A stretch of 64,000 nt of DNA from Photorhabdus akhurstii (GTDB lineage: Bacteria > Pseudomonadota > Gammaproteobacteria > Enterobacterales > Enterobacteriaceae). The stretch lies in assembly GCF_018448925.1 (NCBI RefSeq), contig NZ_RCWE01000022.1:22652-86651 (forward strand), given 5' to 3'. Of the stretch, positions 53,301 to 62,901 are shown piece by piece. The position numbers were made by a program, and so were the translations under genes. Within the stretch, counting starts at the first letter, position 1, and every line of letters begins with the position of its first letter. Below the pieces are notes generated by a model, which saw only the letters and a list, made by a program, of their open reading frames with translations, was not told the origin of the DNA and did not search any database.

Positions 53301-56300
53301 ATTAATCAGGCAGGCATCCTGACAGCGCAGCAATACCTCAACTGGCAGGGCGGTACGGACAGCCTACTGAACAATGATGAGGGTAAATTGTTCAGTCGAG
53401 GTGCGATGTCGCTAAAAGGCGGGCAGCTGACCAACCGCCAGAAGGGGTTTATTCAGAGCCAGCAGAAACTGACGTTGAACGCCACCGGCAGCATCGATAA
53501 CCAGTCAGGAGAAATGAGCGGTGAGAACTTGTATCTGACGGCACAGAGCCTGAATAATACGCAGGGCAAGATGGTCAGTCGGGGACGTTTGCAGCTTGGC
53601 ACCCATCAAGAAATTGACAATCAGCAAGGGTTTGTCGAGGCTGGTGATATGCTGGATGTCCGCGCGGACGGTAGTTGGAATAACCACGGCGGCATCGCAC
53701 AAGGGGGCAAGCAGGTTGTAGTCTCCGTACATAGCATCAACAACACCGACGGCAAACTACAATCGGGTGGCTATCTGACACTCAACAGTACGGGGGATGT
53801 CATTAATCAGGCAGGCACCCTGACGGCGCAGCAACACCTCAACTGGCAGGGCGGTACGGACAGTCTGCTTAACAATGACGCAGGCAAATTGTTCAGCCGC
53901 AGTGCGATGTCACTGCAAGGCGGGCAGTTGACTAACCGCCAGAAGGGGTTTATTCAGAGCCAGAAGGAACTGACGTTGAATGCTACCGGCAGTGTTGATA
54001 ACCAGTCCGGAGAAATGAGCGGAGAAAACCTGAATCTGATGGTACAGAGCCTGAATAATACGCAGGGCAAGGTGATCAGTCAGGGGCGTTTGCAGCTTGC
54101 CGCCCATCAGTCGATTGACAATCAGCAAGGATTTGTCGAGGCTGGTGATGCGCTGGATATCCGCACCAACAGCAGTTGGAATAACCGCGGCGGCATCGCA
54201 CAAGGAAGCAAGCAGGTTGTAGTCTCCGTACATGGCATCGACAACACCGACGGCAAATTACAATCGGGTGGCGGCCTGACGCTCAACAGTACGGGGGATG
54301 TCATTAATCAGGCAGGCACCCTGACGGCGCAGCAGCATTTCAACTGGCAGGGCGGTACAGACAGCCAGCTGAACAATGACAGGGGCAAATTGTTCAGCCG
54401 TGATGCAATGTCACTGCAAGGCGGGCAGCTAACCAACCGCCAGAAAGGGTTTATTCAAAGCCTGCAAGAACTGACGTTAAATCTAACAGGCAATTGGGAC
54501 AATCAAGGCGGAAAATTGGCCAGTAGCGGGAGCAGTACGGTGAATGCTCAGAGCCTCCTCAATGCGCAGGGGGAAATTCAGGTACTGGACACGCTTGATA
54601 TGCAGTTCACTCGCGCACTAAATAACAGCAATGGTCGTATCTTCAGCAAGTTGAAGCAGTCCCTGCGTGCGGAAGATATTCTTAACGCTCAGGGATGGAT
54701 AGGTAGTCAAGGTAGCTGGTTCGCCACGGGTAGCTGGTTTGACAACCGAGAGGGCAACGTGCTGAGCCAGCAGGAGACAACGCTTGCAGTAAGCGAGCTG
54801 AACAATCAAAAAGGCATCCTACAATCGGCGAGCGCGCTGGTGTTACGTGTGGCACAGGATATTGATAACCGGGTTGGTAAAATCAGTGCCCAGGGACGGC
54901 TGGATGTACAGGGCATTAAAGAGGGTACAGCGGTCGGAAGATTACAGAACGCCGGTGGGAAGCTACAGGCCGACGATGGTCTTGTTGTGACGGCACAGGG
55001 TGTGGACAACCAAAATGGCCTGCTCTACAGCCAGAAGCAGATGCAGCTGACCTTAAACGATACCTTGGATAATCGTCAGGGTAAGTTGAAAAGTGGTGGG
55101 GATATGCAGCTTGATGCGCAATTGCTGCTGAACGAGATGGGTTCGATGGACAGCCAGCAGCAGCTTGGGTTGCGCATTTTGGGATTGTTGGACAATACCC
55201 GAGGTATGGTGAGAGGCAACGGCGACCAGCAGATATCGGCTGAACGGGTTGATAACCGGCAGGGGGTGTTCAGCAGCCGGGGCGCTCTTGAGCTTGCCGC
55301 GAGTCGGCTTGATAATCCGGACGGTATGATTATCAGCCAAGGTGCTGGTACTTACCGCATTAACGTGCTCAATAATCAGCATGGCAAAGTTCACAGCAAC
55401 AACACGCTAACACTCAGTGGCGAACAGCTGAACAATCAGGCAGGACAGCTGATATCAACCAAGGCGATGCGTCTCGGCAGTAAGCAGCTCAATAACAGCG
55501 GGCAGGGGAAAATCACCAGCCAGGATGCGCTGGTTGTGCAGGCCGATCGACTGAACAACCGCGAAGGCGGGCTGCTGTTAGGCACGATACACACCGACGT
55601 GACTGCTCGCGAGCTGGACAACACCGCAGGACGTCTGCAAAGCGCTGGAGCCCTAACGCTGTCGCACCTTAACGTGCTGGACAATCGTCAGGGGTATCTC
55701 TTAGCCAACAAAATACTCAACATCAATGTCGGTAACACCGGTGCGCCTTCTGTACTGACACTATTCAATCAGGGCGGTACCGTTCAGAGTGGGGAGCAGC
55801 TTGTGGTCAATGCCCACACCTTGAATAACCAAGGCGGGACATTGCTCAGCCAACAGGCGCTCACGCTTGCCGTGCAACAAGACTACACCCATCGGATCGG
55901 CGATACGCTGAGCAGTAACGGGGCGATGACCTTCTCTATTGCCGGTGTGCTGACCAATCAGGCCGACTGGTTGTTGCCGGGTAACCTGATTGTCAACAGC
56001 ACCCATTTCACCAACCTAGGTGCCTTGGTCGGGAAAACATTGCAACTGACCACTGGGACATTGCGCAATTTGGGGCGTCTGGAAGCCGACAGCATGATGC
56101 TCACCAGCGACATTTTGGACAACCCGGCGACCATCATGGGTGATGACATCACGGTGCGTAGCCGGGTCATCGACAACTATGGGCGCGATGCGGTGATCGC
56201 CGCCACGGAGAGTCTGAACTTGCATGCCGGCGAGCGTCTGACCAACCGGGATGGCAGCCTGATCTATAGCAGCGGTACTCTACATCTTGGCAGTGATGAC

Positions 56301-59300
56301 AAGATTGAGAATCGTGCGAGTCGCATTGAGGCTGACGGGGATATCTGGGTTGAGGCCAAACGGCTGGATAACCTGCGCGAAGGGCTCGACATCACGCGTG
56401 AGGCGGAAAAAAGCGATTACAAATGGCACCGTTACAACTACAACTGGCGCTCTTACGGTTCGACGGTCAATACCGACAAAAACACCGTAATGCCTACCAC
56501 ACAGCGTCTGATGTTCCGCGATGACGTTGCGGTGGAAAATAGTCGTTACGGTACCCTACTGGCTATCGATGCTACCGGCAAACGAGCGCAGGTGCGAGTG
56601 AAGGATAGCAGGGGGAAGATGCGTGAGCTGTGGGTGAACTACTTGGCTCTGACGCCGGGCAGCGACGGCGGCTACGACATGACGTTTTATGAGACGCGCG
56701 GTTTTCGTCAACATGCGGTGCCGACACCTTATCACAACACGGTCTGGCGCGAGCACAACCGGGGGCGGATTGAGCAATGGGACCCGGAGAAGCATGTCGA
56801 CATTGCAGATGCGCCCTTTGTGACTGACTACAATAATTTCCGTGAACGCTCGACAACCGGGACGGTGACAAGGGACAAATTGATGTCTGCGGGTACCGGT
56901 GCCCATATTCTGGCGGGCGGCAACATGGTGTTGCGCATTGCTGATCAGCTGCTCAATGACGCCAGCACCCTCAGTGCCAACGGCGATCTGTCGATGAAAG
57001 GCGACGGCAAGGTCACCAACCGGGGCTATTCGGTGAACGAACGGTATCAAGAGTACATTGTCGATCACTACGACAGGGATACCAGGCATTGGTACCCAAC
57101 CTTCAACCGTGACGAGACCAGAGCGTTGACCACCATTGACGGTATCATCACAGGGCATGGTAACGTCACTATCAACGGCGCACATTTGGAAAACACCACA
57201 GTCAATCAGGCGCAAATCAGTAGCGTCGATGCGGCACAGAAGGCGGCGGAGGCCGAACGTGCGGAATGGGAACGTAATCCACCGGCGGTGACGGTTGATG
57301 GGGAGGATTGGCAGACGGGAGATACGAAACTGACGCCGAGTAGCCGACCGCTCACACCGGATATCCTGCCATTCACACCGGGCAGTCAGCCGCTCACACC
57401 GGATATCCAGCCGCTCACGCCGGGAAGTCGGCCGCTCACACCAGACATTCAGCCGATTACGCCGAGTAGCCAGCCACTTACACCGAACAACCGGCCACTC
57501 ACGCCGGCCGAACTGGCACTGACCAATAAACAACATCTCGGCAGTGTGGCAACATTTGTCCCTAATAACGGTTTGTTCCGTCAGCACCCGGCTGAAGGGA
57601 GTCCTTATTTGGTGGTGACCGACGAACGTTTTACCAGTAGAAGCCGGTTTATCAGCAGCGATTACCTGCTGCAACGAGTGGGATATGACCCGGTGCAGGC
57701 GCATAAACGCCTGGGTGACGGGTTCTATGAACAACGTCTGGTACGTGAGCAGGTGCTCAAACTGACGGGTCGTCCTTCTGTGCACGGCGAAGATGCTATG
57801 GAACAATACCAGTCGCTGATGAACAATGGTGTCAAGGTGGCAAAAGATTTCCATCTGGAACCAGGTGTGGCTTTGACGCCGACGCAAATTGCGGCGTTGC
57901 AGCAGGATATCATCTGGCTGGTGAGTGAGACGGTCGAGACTGCCACCGGCCCGCAGACAGTGTGGGTGCCCAAGGTCTATCTTGCCAACACTACTTTGCG
58001 GCTCACTGGAGATGGCGCCCTGATTGGCGGAGGCAATCTGAAGCTGTCAGCGAACAGTCTCAACAACGCCGGTAATCTGTTTGTTGATAAGGCGCTCAAC
58101 ATTGACGCCGGTCAGTTCCTACATCAAGGCGGCGATATCCGTGCAGACAGCATTAATGTGCAGGCGGATACTCTTACCCTGAGCACCAATCTACAGGATG
58201 CGTTGCGTCAGGCAACGATGAGTGCACGTGAACTCAGCCTCAGCGGCGGGGATATCCGGCTGCAAGGGGCCAAACTTGGCGCCACGCAGAACCTCAGTCT
58301 GCACGCTCGCAACAATCTGGATATCACTGCGGCCAGAAGCACTGCCACGGCTGACCTTGAGGTGATTTCGGGAGCGATGGGCAATCGCAGCAGTAGCGGT
58401 ATGGAGGACCCCGGAAAGCGTATGGCGCAGGTTAGCGGTGAGTGGCAACAGGCACTTGGCAGTACGCTGAATGCCGGTGGCGACCTCAGCTTGGCCGCTG
58501 GGCAGGACATTACTCTGCAAGGGAGTCAGGCTAAAGCTGGGGGAATTACCCGCTTGCAGGCAGGCGGGGACGTGAAATTACTGGCGGAAACCACTACCAA
58601 CCGCACACATTTGGAAGCCAACAGCAGCACTTCATCGGTGAGTAACCGTCGTGAGGAAGACCGACTGCACCTCAGTACACTGAGCGGTGATAAAGAGGTG
58701 ACAATTCGGGCGGGAGAAAATCTGGTGGCTGAAGGGGCTCAGGTTGACAGTCAATCAGGCAGTATCGGTTTGAGCGCACAAGCGGTTACCATTAAGGACG
58801 CCAGTCAGCACATTACCGACAAGGATAGTGAGCGCAAGCGTGAAGGCAGCACGAAAAGTCAGAGGGAAATGGAGACTATCAGCGATAGCGCTGTGGGCAG
58901 CACCTTTAGCGGGCGTGATGGCATTACAGTCGTGGCCTATGAGAGGGATATTACAGTCACGGGCAGTACTCTGCACAGTGAGCGGGGCGCACTTGCGCTG
59001 CGGGCGAAAAAGGACATTACGCTTAACAGTGCCACTGAGCGTGATTATCAATTCTCGGAAGAGCGTTCAGAGAAAAAAGGCTTCTTATCGAAGAGCAGCA
59101 GCCATACGGTACAGGAAGATAGCGTCACCCGCGAGAAAGGCACTCTGCTCAGTGGCGACAGCATCAGCATCACGGCGGGCAACGACTTGGCGGTGAGTGG
59201 ATCAGCGATAGCCGGGGATAAGGATGTGACCTTGCAGGCGGGTAACAACGTCGATATCACTGCGGCCACTGAAACCCAATCCCACTATTTGCTGGAAGAG

Positions 59301-62300
59301 AAGAAAAAGAGCGGACTGCTTAACAGCGGGGGAATTGGTTTTACCGTGGGCAGTCAGTCCACCCGTCATCAGATCAATGAAGATGGCACTACGCAAAGCC
59401 AGAGCGTTAGCACGGTGGGCAGCAGCCAGGGCAATGTGAGCATCACAGCTGGCAATCGCGCACATATCGGCGGTGCGGATCTAGTGGCGGGCAAGGATCT
59501 CAGTATTACCGGCGACAGCGTGCAGATTGACACGGGGTATGACAAGCGCACTCGGACGGAGACGTTCGAGTCGAAACAAAGTGGGTTAACCGTGGCGTTG
59601 TCAGGGACGGTGGGCAGTGCGCTCAATACTGCGGTCAGCACGGCACAGCAGGCCAGAAAAGAGAGTGACGGGCGGCTCAAAGCCTTGCAAGGCACTAAAG
59701 CGGCACTGTCTGGCGCACAAGGTTATCAGGCCTGGCAGCTCAGTCAGGCGGAGTCTGCGAAAGCTGATGCCATTAATCAGGCGGGCGGTAAGGCCGACAA
59801 ACCGAACGACACCATCGGTATTCAGCTCTCTTACGGTAGCCAGTCATCGAAATCCGAAACCCGTACTGAACAGACACAATCGCAGGGGAGTAGCCTGAGT
59901 GCGGGGCAGGATATCCGCATCAAGGCCACCGGAGACAATGCGGTTGCTGACAGCGGCAATATTCTGGTCAAAGGCAGCAGCCTGAAAGCGGGTCGTGATA
60001 TAGAAATGGACGCTAAACGTGATGTCGTGCTGGAATCTGCCGAAAATACCCAGACTATCAGAGGTAAAAACAGCAGCAAAGGCGGCAGTGTCGGTGTGGG
60101 GCTGACTGCTGGGCAGGGCGGTTACGGTATTAAATTCTCTGCCAGCGTCAATGCAGGCAAAGGCCATGAAAAAGGCGACGGGGTGACCCACACTGAAACA
60201 TTGGTCGATGCGGGTAATCAGGTCACCCTAAAATCTGGGCAGGATACGACGCTGAAAGGGGCACAGATCAGCGGGGATAAAGTGACTGCCGATGTCGGCC
60301 GTGGCTTGCACCTGCAAAGCGAACAGGACAAAGACAATTACGACAGCAAACAGGAGAATGTCAGCGCTGGCGCTGGCCTTACGTATGGTTCGATGAATGG
60401 TTCGGCAAGTGTGAATGCCAGCCGTGACAAAATGCACAGTAAGTTTGACTCAGTGAAAGAGCAGACGGGTATCTTTGCAGGTCAGGGCGGTTTTGATGTC
60501 AAGGTCGGTGAGCATACCCAGTTGGATGGTGCGGTGATTGCCAGTACGGCAGATAAAGACAAAAACCGTCTGGAGACGGGGACGTTGGGCTTTAGTAATA
60601 TCGAAAATAAAGCGGAGTATAAGACTGAACATCAGAGTGTGGGGGTTAGCACAGGTGGCGCGATTGGCAGCCAGCTGACGTCCAACATGACGTCAAATAT
60701 GCTGGCGGGCACCAATAGGAGCGACAGTCAATCGTCCACGACTCATGCGGCAGTAGAAGACGGTACGATTATAGTGCGTGATAAGGGCAGGCAAAAACAG
60801 GATATAGCAGAGCTGAGTCGTGATACGAAAAATGCCGCCAACGGTCTGACACCTATTTTCGACAAGGAGAAGGAGCAACGACGGCTGGCACAGGCGCAGG
60901 CTATCGCCGAAATCGGTGTCCAGGTGATGGATATCTACAATACCCATGAGGCGATTAAGGCGACGAAAACCGCGACGGAAAAGCTGAAAGATCCACAAAC
61001 ACAGTTGAAACTGAAACAGGATGCTGAAGAGCAACTGAAGAAAGAAGGTAAAGCAATCGATGCAAAAAGCCTTGCTGATCGGGCATATAAGATAGCTTAT
61101 GACGGTGCCATAAAAGATCAGGGTGCTGATATTGGCAGCTCGAAGCGTCAGGCTGTCACGGCCGTGGTCGGCGCACTTCAGGGACTAGCCGGGGGTGATA
61201 TTAAGGCCGCGATTGCCACTGGTGCGGCACCGTATCTGGCGAATGCGGTGAAAAACCTGACCTATAATGGTAAAAAACATTATGATGAACTGACGGCGGA
61301 AGAAAAAGCCACCAATCTGGCGGCCCACGCGATTTTAGGTGGGGTGATTGCCGAAATGAAGGGTGGTTCTGCCACTGCGGGGGCGGTGGGTGCGGCAGGC
61401 GGTGAATTAGCGGCGTCGGCCATTGCCAGTGTGCTCTACCCGGATAAGAAACCGGGCGAGCTGTCGCCGGATGAGAAGGAGAAAGTCAGTAATCTGGCGA
61501 CACTGGCGGGAGGACTGGCAGCGGGACTGGCAACGGATTCGACAGCAGGCGGTGTAGCCGGGGTGCAGACGGCGAAGAATGCGGTTGAGAATAACTTTTT
61601 GAGCGCGGAGCAGATAGATGACTTTGCGGCCAGAGCCAAAGGGTGTGAGGGACGCGGCGACTGCAAACAGATCACGAAGGAAATGGAAGATCTGAGCCTC
61701 AAGCAGCAAAAAGAGCTGATCGCGGTGTGTTCTTCCAATCCCGCCGCCTGCAAGGAAAAATACGGCGATATCCCGGCTAATGGTATGCTGGTACGTCAAG
61801 CCATCGATCGCGTACTGGGTGACGATGTGCCTTCACGGATGAAGAATGATATGTCTTCTCTGTTGGCCCAGCAGATTGAAGCCGAAGGCGTCGTTTCGAG
61901 TACGGAATTTGCCAGCCAGTTACAGAGCCGCTACGGTATCGACAAGCAGCAGGCAGAAATCTTGGCGAGTGCGGCATTAGGGGCTGTTACCGGTGGAATG
62001 GGCAAAGGAGGCAAGCCCGGCAATACGGCAGCAGAGAAAAACATTGTTGTGGTAGATTCCGGTAAGAAAGGCGGATGGAATAAGGCCCTGAACAAACCCG
62101 AACCGAATACGGTCTATCATGTGGATGGGAACAAGACTTATCATACTGACTCATTAGGAAGAACGGGAAATGTGGATGCCACCCTATCTTGGTCGAAGAA
62201 TGATCGTAATACATATCAACAATGTAAAGGTGGTAAATGTGGAAATGCCGGTGATGAAGGCGGCCATTTAATCGCCAGTATTTTTAATGGGCCTGGTGAA

Positions 62301-62525
62301 AAGCTCAATATTGTTCCAATGAATGGTAACCTTAATAAAAGTACCTGGAAAAAAATGGAGAACAATTGGGCTAATGCTCTAAAAGATGGGAAACAAGTTA
62401 ATGTGAAGATAGAGCCATCATATATAGGAAACAGCGTTAGACCTGATAAAATCACTGTAACTTATCAGATCGATAATGGACGTCCTATTAGAGAAACATT
62501 TAAGAATGCGCCAGGAGGTAAATAA
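50349..62525 (+). CDS. cdiA: CdiA/FhaB-type two-partner-secreted exoprotein with nuclease tip
   Basis: A 4058-residue TpsA. Order: extended signal peptide region (1-45), cleavable signal (to about 62, QASA), TPS/haemagglutination-activity domain (about 75-300; INEVNSSNPSQLRGFLEVAG, NPSGIVCNGCG), filament repeats (about 450-1850) including four 501-bp units, a middle domain rich in Tyr/Trp (about 2010-2260), a heptad Pro/Thr linker (2328-2390), a second repeat region (about 2560-3450), hydrophobic pre-toxin part and VENN at 3746-3749. The C-terminal toxin has DEGGHLIA with His3973 and NIVPMNGNLNKSTWKKME, features of a beta-beta-alpha-metal DNA/RNA non-specific endonuclease. CdiA proteins deliver such tips into neighbouring bacteria on contact. 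The immunity gene follows with a one-base overlap. The tip is more AT-rich than the rest, as expected for exchangeable modules. Export depends on a TpsB whose local gene has an amber stop. Confidence 0.93.
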   Translation: MNKQCYCLIYSRTHGELRVVSELARGCNTTAGQRCGVSRLWVTVRRAVWLLGMALFTGQASAGGIMADEQAAHARRPEVIVTQNGLPQVNINAPNRAGISHNPYKQFDVDQRGAILNNSAVMTSTQLAGMIQGNPRLDPNAAPAQIIINEVNSSNPSQLRGFLEVAGGRAQVIVANPSGIVCNGCGTINAGRMTLTTGKPQLNADGSLEGYQVERGLVHIGSGGLNGDPRHDTKYVDILARAVAVNAGIWAKEELSVVAGRNRISADGKTVMPLGADGKAPELAIDMGQMGGMYSGHIRMIGTDAGVGVRNHGGHLQAGKTLIVSSEGRLSWQSEAVEAVTQASGDVTLTARDGIEHHGKLHSGGQLVVQSREGDIRQSGTLAAAGDIQLASDRGIQSSGHLLAGSDVNSTLTRKADLTLSSQGNIQARGSLLSKSDVSVTGHRVDVSQSNLAASRVVITAQAGGVALQQAKVDSRQLTVNTSGNIEAQQAQVRAGRWAVDADSLFTQGAVWSQVDAGESRFALTGVLDNTEGSIETRQLSLNAATLNNRQGRLVALDGTAQHWRVSGLLDNRDGGVVGSNGNLFLETGHLNNQHGTLQSQSALSITAAADIDNGKGKMLAGQQLILNAAGSVDNQSGDVSGEYLHLTAQSLNNTQGKVVSQGRLQLDTRQAIDNQRGTLQSQSALSITSGADINNGQGKLLAGQQLTLNVTGSVDNQSGEMRGENLQLTAQNLNNTQGKVISQGSLQLAAHQKIDNQQGLVEAGDVLDIRTDGSWNNRRGIAQGSKQVVVSVHGIDNTDGKLQSGGDLTLDSTGDVINQAGTLTAQQHLNWQGGTDSLLNNDGGKLFSRGAMLLKGWQLTNRQKGVVQSQQKLTLNTTGSIDNQSGEMSGENLKLTVQSLNNAQGKVISQGRLQLTAHQSIDNQQGFVEAGNALDIRADGIWGNRGGIAQGGKQVVVSVHGIDNTGGKLQSGGDLTLSSTENVINQAGILTAQQYLNWQGGTDSLLNNDEGKLFSRGAMSLKGGQLTNRQKGFIQSQQKLTLNATGSIDNQSGEMSGENLYLTAQSLNNTQGKMVSRGRLQLGTHQEIDNQQGFVEAGDMLDVRADGSWNNHGGIAQGGKQVVVSVHSINNTDGKLQSGGYLTLNSTGDVINQAGTLTAQQHLNWQGGTDSLLNNDAGKLFSRSAMSLQGGQLTNRQKGFIQSQKELTLNATGSVDNQSGEMSGENLNLMVQSLNNTQGKVISQGRLQLAAHQSIDNQQGFVEAGDALDIRTNSSWNNRGGIAQGSKQVVVSVHGIDNTDGKLQSGGGLTLNSTGDVINQAGTLTAQQHFNWQGGTDSQLNNDRGKLFSRDAMSLQGGQLTNRQKGFIQSLQELTLNLTGNWDNQGGKLASSGSSTVNAQSLLNAQGEIQVLDTLDMQFTRALNNSNGRIFSKLKQSLRAEDILNAQGWIGSQGSWFATGSWFDNREGNVLSQQETTLAVSELNNQKGILQSASALVLRVAQDIDNRVGKISAQGRLDVQGIKEGTAVGRLQNAGGKLQADDGLVVTAQGVDNQNGLLYSQKQMQLTLNDTLDNRQGKLKSGGDMQLDAQLLLNEMGSMDSQQQLGLRILGLLDNTRGMVRGNGDQQISAERVDNRQGVFSSRGALELAASRLDNPDGMIISQGAGTYRINVLNNQHGKVHSNNTLTLSGEQLNNQAGQLISTKAMRLGSKQLNNSGQGKITSQDALVVQADRLNNREGGLLLGTIHTDVTARELDNTAGRLQSAGALTLSHLNVLDNRQGYLLANKILNINVGNTGAPSVLTLFNQGGTVQSGEQLVVNAHTLNNQGGTLLSQQALTLAVQQDYTHRIGDTLSSNGAMTFSIAGVLTNQADWLLPGNLIVNSTHFTNLGALVGKTLQLTTGTLRNLGRLEADSMMLTSDILDNPATIMGDDITVRSRVIDNYGRDAVIAATESLNLHAGERLTNRDGSLIYSSGTLHLGSDDKIENRASRIEADGDIWVEAKRLDNLREGLDITREAEKSDYKWHRYNYNWRSYGSTVNTDKNTVMPTTQRLMFRDDVAVENSRYGTLLAIDATGKRAQVRVKDSRGKMRELWVNYLALTPGSDGGYDMTFYETRGFRQHAVPTPYHNTVWREHNRGRIEQWDPEKHVDIADAPFVTDYNNFRERSTTGTVTRDKLMSAGTGAHILAGGNMVLRIADQLLNDASTLSANGDLSMKGDGKVTNRGYSVNERYQEYIVDHYDRDTRHWYPTFNRDETRALTTIDGIITGHGNVTINGAHLENTTVNQAQISSVDAAQKAAEAERAEWERNPPAVTVDGEDWQTGDTKLTPSSRPLTPDILPFTPGSQPLTPDIQPLTPGSRPLTPDIQPITPSSQPLTPNNRPLTPAELALTNKQHLGSVATFVPNNGLFRQHPAEGSPYLVVTDERFTSRSRFISSDYLLQRVGYDPVQAHKRLGDGFYEQRLVREQVLKLTGRPSVHGEDAMEQYQSLMNNGVKVAKDFHLEPGVALTPTQIAALQQDIIWLVSETVETATGPQTVWVPKVYLANTTLRLTGDGALIGGGNLKLSANSLNNAGNLFVDKALNIDAGQFLHQGGDIRADSINVQADTLTLSTNLQDALRQATMSARELSLSGGDIRLQGAKLGATQNLSLHARNNLDITAARSTATADLEVISGAMGNRSSSGMEDPGKRMAQVSGEWQQALGSTLNAGGDLSLAAGQDITLQGSQAKAGGITRLQAGGDVKLLAETTTNRTHLEANSSTSSVSNRREEDRLHLSTLSGDKEVTIRAGENLVAEGAQVDSQSGSIGLSAQAVTIKDASQHITDKDSERKREGSTKSQREMETISDSAVGSTFSGRDGITVVAYERDITVTGSTLHSERGALALRAKKDITLNSATERDYQFSEERSEKKGFLSKSSSHTVQEDSVTREKGTLLSGDSISITAGNDLAVSGSAIAGDKDVTLQAGNNVDITAATETQSHYLLEEKKKSGLLNSGGIGFTVGSQSTRHQINEDGTTQSQSVSTVGSSQGNVSITAGNRAHIGGADLVAGKDLSITGDSVQIDTGYDKRTRTETFESKQSGLTVALSGTVGSALNTAVSTAQQARKESDGRLKALQGTKAALSGAQGYQAWQLSQAESAKADAINQAGGKADKPNDTIGIQLSYGSQSSKSETRTEQTQSQGSSLSAGQDIRIKATGDNAVADSGNILVKGSSLKAGRDIEMDAKRDVVLESAENTQTIRGKNSSKGGSVGVGLTAGQGGYGIKFSASVNAGKGHEKGDGVTHTETLVDAGNQVTLKSGQDTTLKGAQISGDKVTADVGRGLHLQSEQDKDNYDSKQENVSAGAGLTYGSMNGSASVNASRDKMHSKFDSVKEQTGIFAGQGGFDVKVGEHTQLDGAVIASTADKDKNRLETGTLGFSNIENKAEYKTEHQSVGVSTGGAIGSQLTSNMTSNMLAGTNRSDSQSSTTHAAVEDGTIIVRDKGRQKQDIAELSRDTKNAANGLTPIFDKEKEQRRLAQAQAIAEIGVQVMDIYNTHEAIKATKTATEKLKDPQTQLKLKQDAEEQLKKEGKAIDAKSLADRAYKIAYDGAIKDQGADIGSSKRQAVTAVVGALQGLAGGDIKAAIATGAAPYLANAVKNLTYNGKKHYDELTAEEKATNLAAHAILGGVIAEMKGGSATAGAVGAAGGELAASAIASVLYPDKKPGELSPDEKEKVSNLATLAGGLAAGLATDSTAGGVAGVQTAKNAVENNFLSAEQIDDFAARAKGCEGRGDCKQITKEMEDLSLKQQKELIAVCSSNPAACKEKYGDIPANGMLVRQAIDRVLGDDVPSRMKNDMSSLLAQQIEAEGVVSSTEFASQLQSRYGIDKQQAEILASAALGAVTGGMGKGGKPGNTAAEKNIVVVDSGKKGGWNKALNKPEPNTVYHVDGNKTYHTDSLGRTGNVDATLSWSKNDRNTYQQCKGGKCGNAGDEGGHLIASIFNGPGEKLNIVPMNGNLNKSTWKKMENNWANALKDGKQVNVKIEPSYIGNSVRPDKITVTYQIDNGRPIRETFKNAPGGK
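52468..54471 (+). repeat. Four tandem 501-bp repeats in the exoprotein gene
   Basis: The marker TGACSTTGAA recurs at 52468, 52969, 53470, 53971 and (as TGACGTTAA) 54472, exactly 501 bases (167 codons) apart. Each unit encodes a filament block with SIDNQSGEMSGEN, QGRLQL, DNQQGFVEAG, GGKQVVVSVH, QHLNWQGGTDS and LTNRQKGFIQS. A shorter 246-bp (82-codon) relative precedes it from 52222. High nucleotide identity points to recent duplication or gene conversion. Confidence 0.9.
57330..57518 (+). repeat. Nine 21-bp repeats encoding Pro/Thr heptads
   Basis: Nine consecutive heptads of the form (L/F/I)TPxxxP, alternating between LTP(S/G)S(R/Q)P and LTPDI(Q/L)P types, giving a 42-bp higher-order period. 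It lies between the two filament regions of the exoprotein and should form an extended rigid spacer. Confidence 0.9.
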
Positions 62526-62863
62526 TGGGAACAACTGATGACGAAATTTACTCCCGAATAGGAAAAGTGTTATATGAAGCTGCTCCAGAAAATGCAATTA
62601 AGATCTTTCTGGACGCAGAACTATCTCCTGAAAATGATCATGCAAAATTTTTATTTGATTACGTTGATAACCTTGGCGAAAAGAAATGGTTTGTTCCAAA
62701 TAGCCCAGATGTCGATGGTAAATTAATAGAGACTCTAGTAGAACTGAGAAAATATTATATAGAAAATAATCTAACTAATGGCTTGCCTGCTTGGTCAGGG
62801 TGTGAAATCACCGTTGATCTGGATAAAATGAAAATCAACATAGATTTTAAATATGATGATTAG
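62525..62863 (+). CDS. cdiI: YezG-like (DUF600) immunity protein
   Basis: A 112-residue cytoplasmic protein beginning one base before the end of the exoprotein stop codon (TAATG). It resembles the YezG/DUF600 immunity family: an N-terminal helix with AEL in ENAIKIFLDAELS, a WF segment (KKWFVPNS), a helix LIETLVELRKYYI and the terminal strands SGCEITVDL and INIDFKYDD. Members of this family neutralise nuclease toxin domains. Its AT-rich composition matches the toxin tip rather than the rest of the exoprotein gene, so toxin and immunity probably arrived together. Confidence 0.85.
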   Translation: MGTTDDEIYSRIGKVLYEAAPENAIKIFLDAELSPENDHAKFLFDYVDNLGEKKWFVPNSPDVDGKLIETLVELRKYYIENNLTNGLPAWSGCEITVDLDKMKINIDFKYDD

Positions 62864-62868
62864 AACCC

Positions 62869-62898
62869 GCCCCGGCTTTGTGCCGGGGCCGTTGTTTT
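62869..62898. terminator. Bidirectional terminator between immunity and SymE-like genes
   Basis: GCCCCGGC (62869-62876) and GCCGGGGC (62882-62889) form a GC-rich 8-bp stem with a 5-base loop, followed by GTTGTTTTG. It lies between convergent genes ending at 62863 and 62902 and probably serves both. Confidence 0.75.
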
Positions 62899-62901
62899 GT
62901 C

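Noticed and set aside
57330-57518. Possible CRISPR array (regular 21-bp repeats)
   Set aside because: The repeats are in frame, code for Pro/Thr heptads and have no unique spacers.
56556-57887. A 443-codon open frame on the minus strand
   Set aside because: It lies fully antisense to the CdiA-like gene, in GC-rich DNA where long shadow frames are common, and its protein has no recognisable domain.
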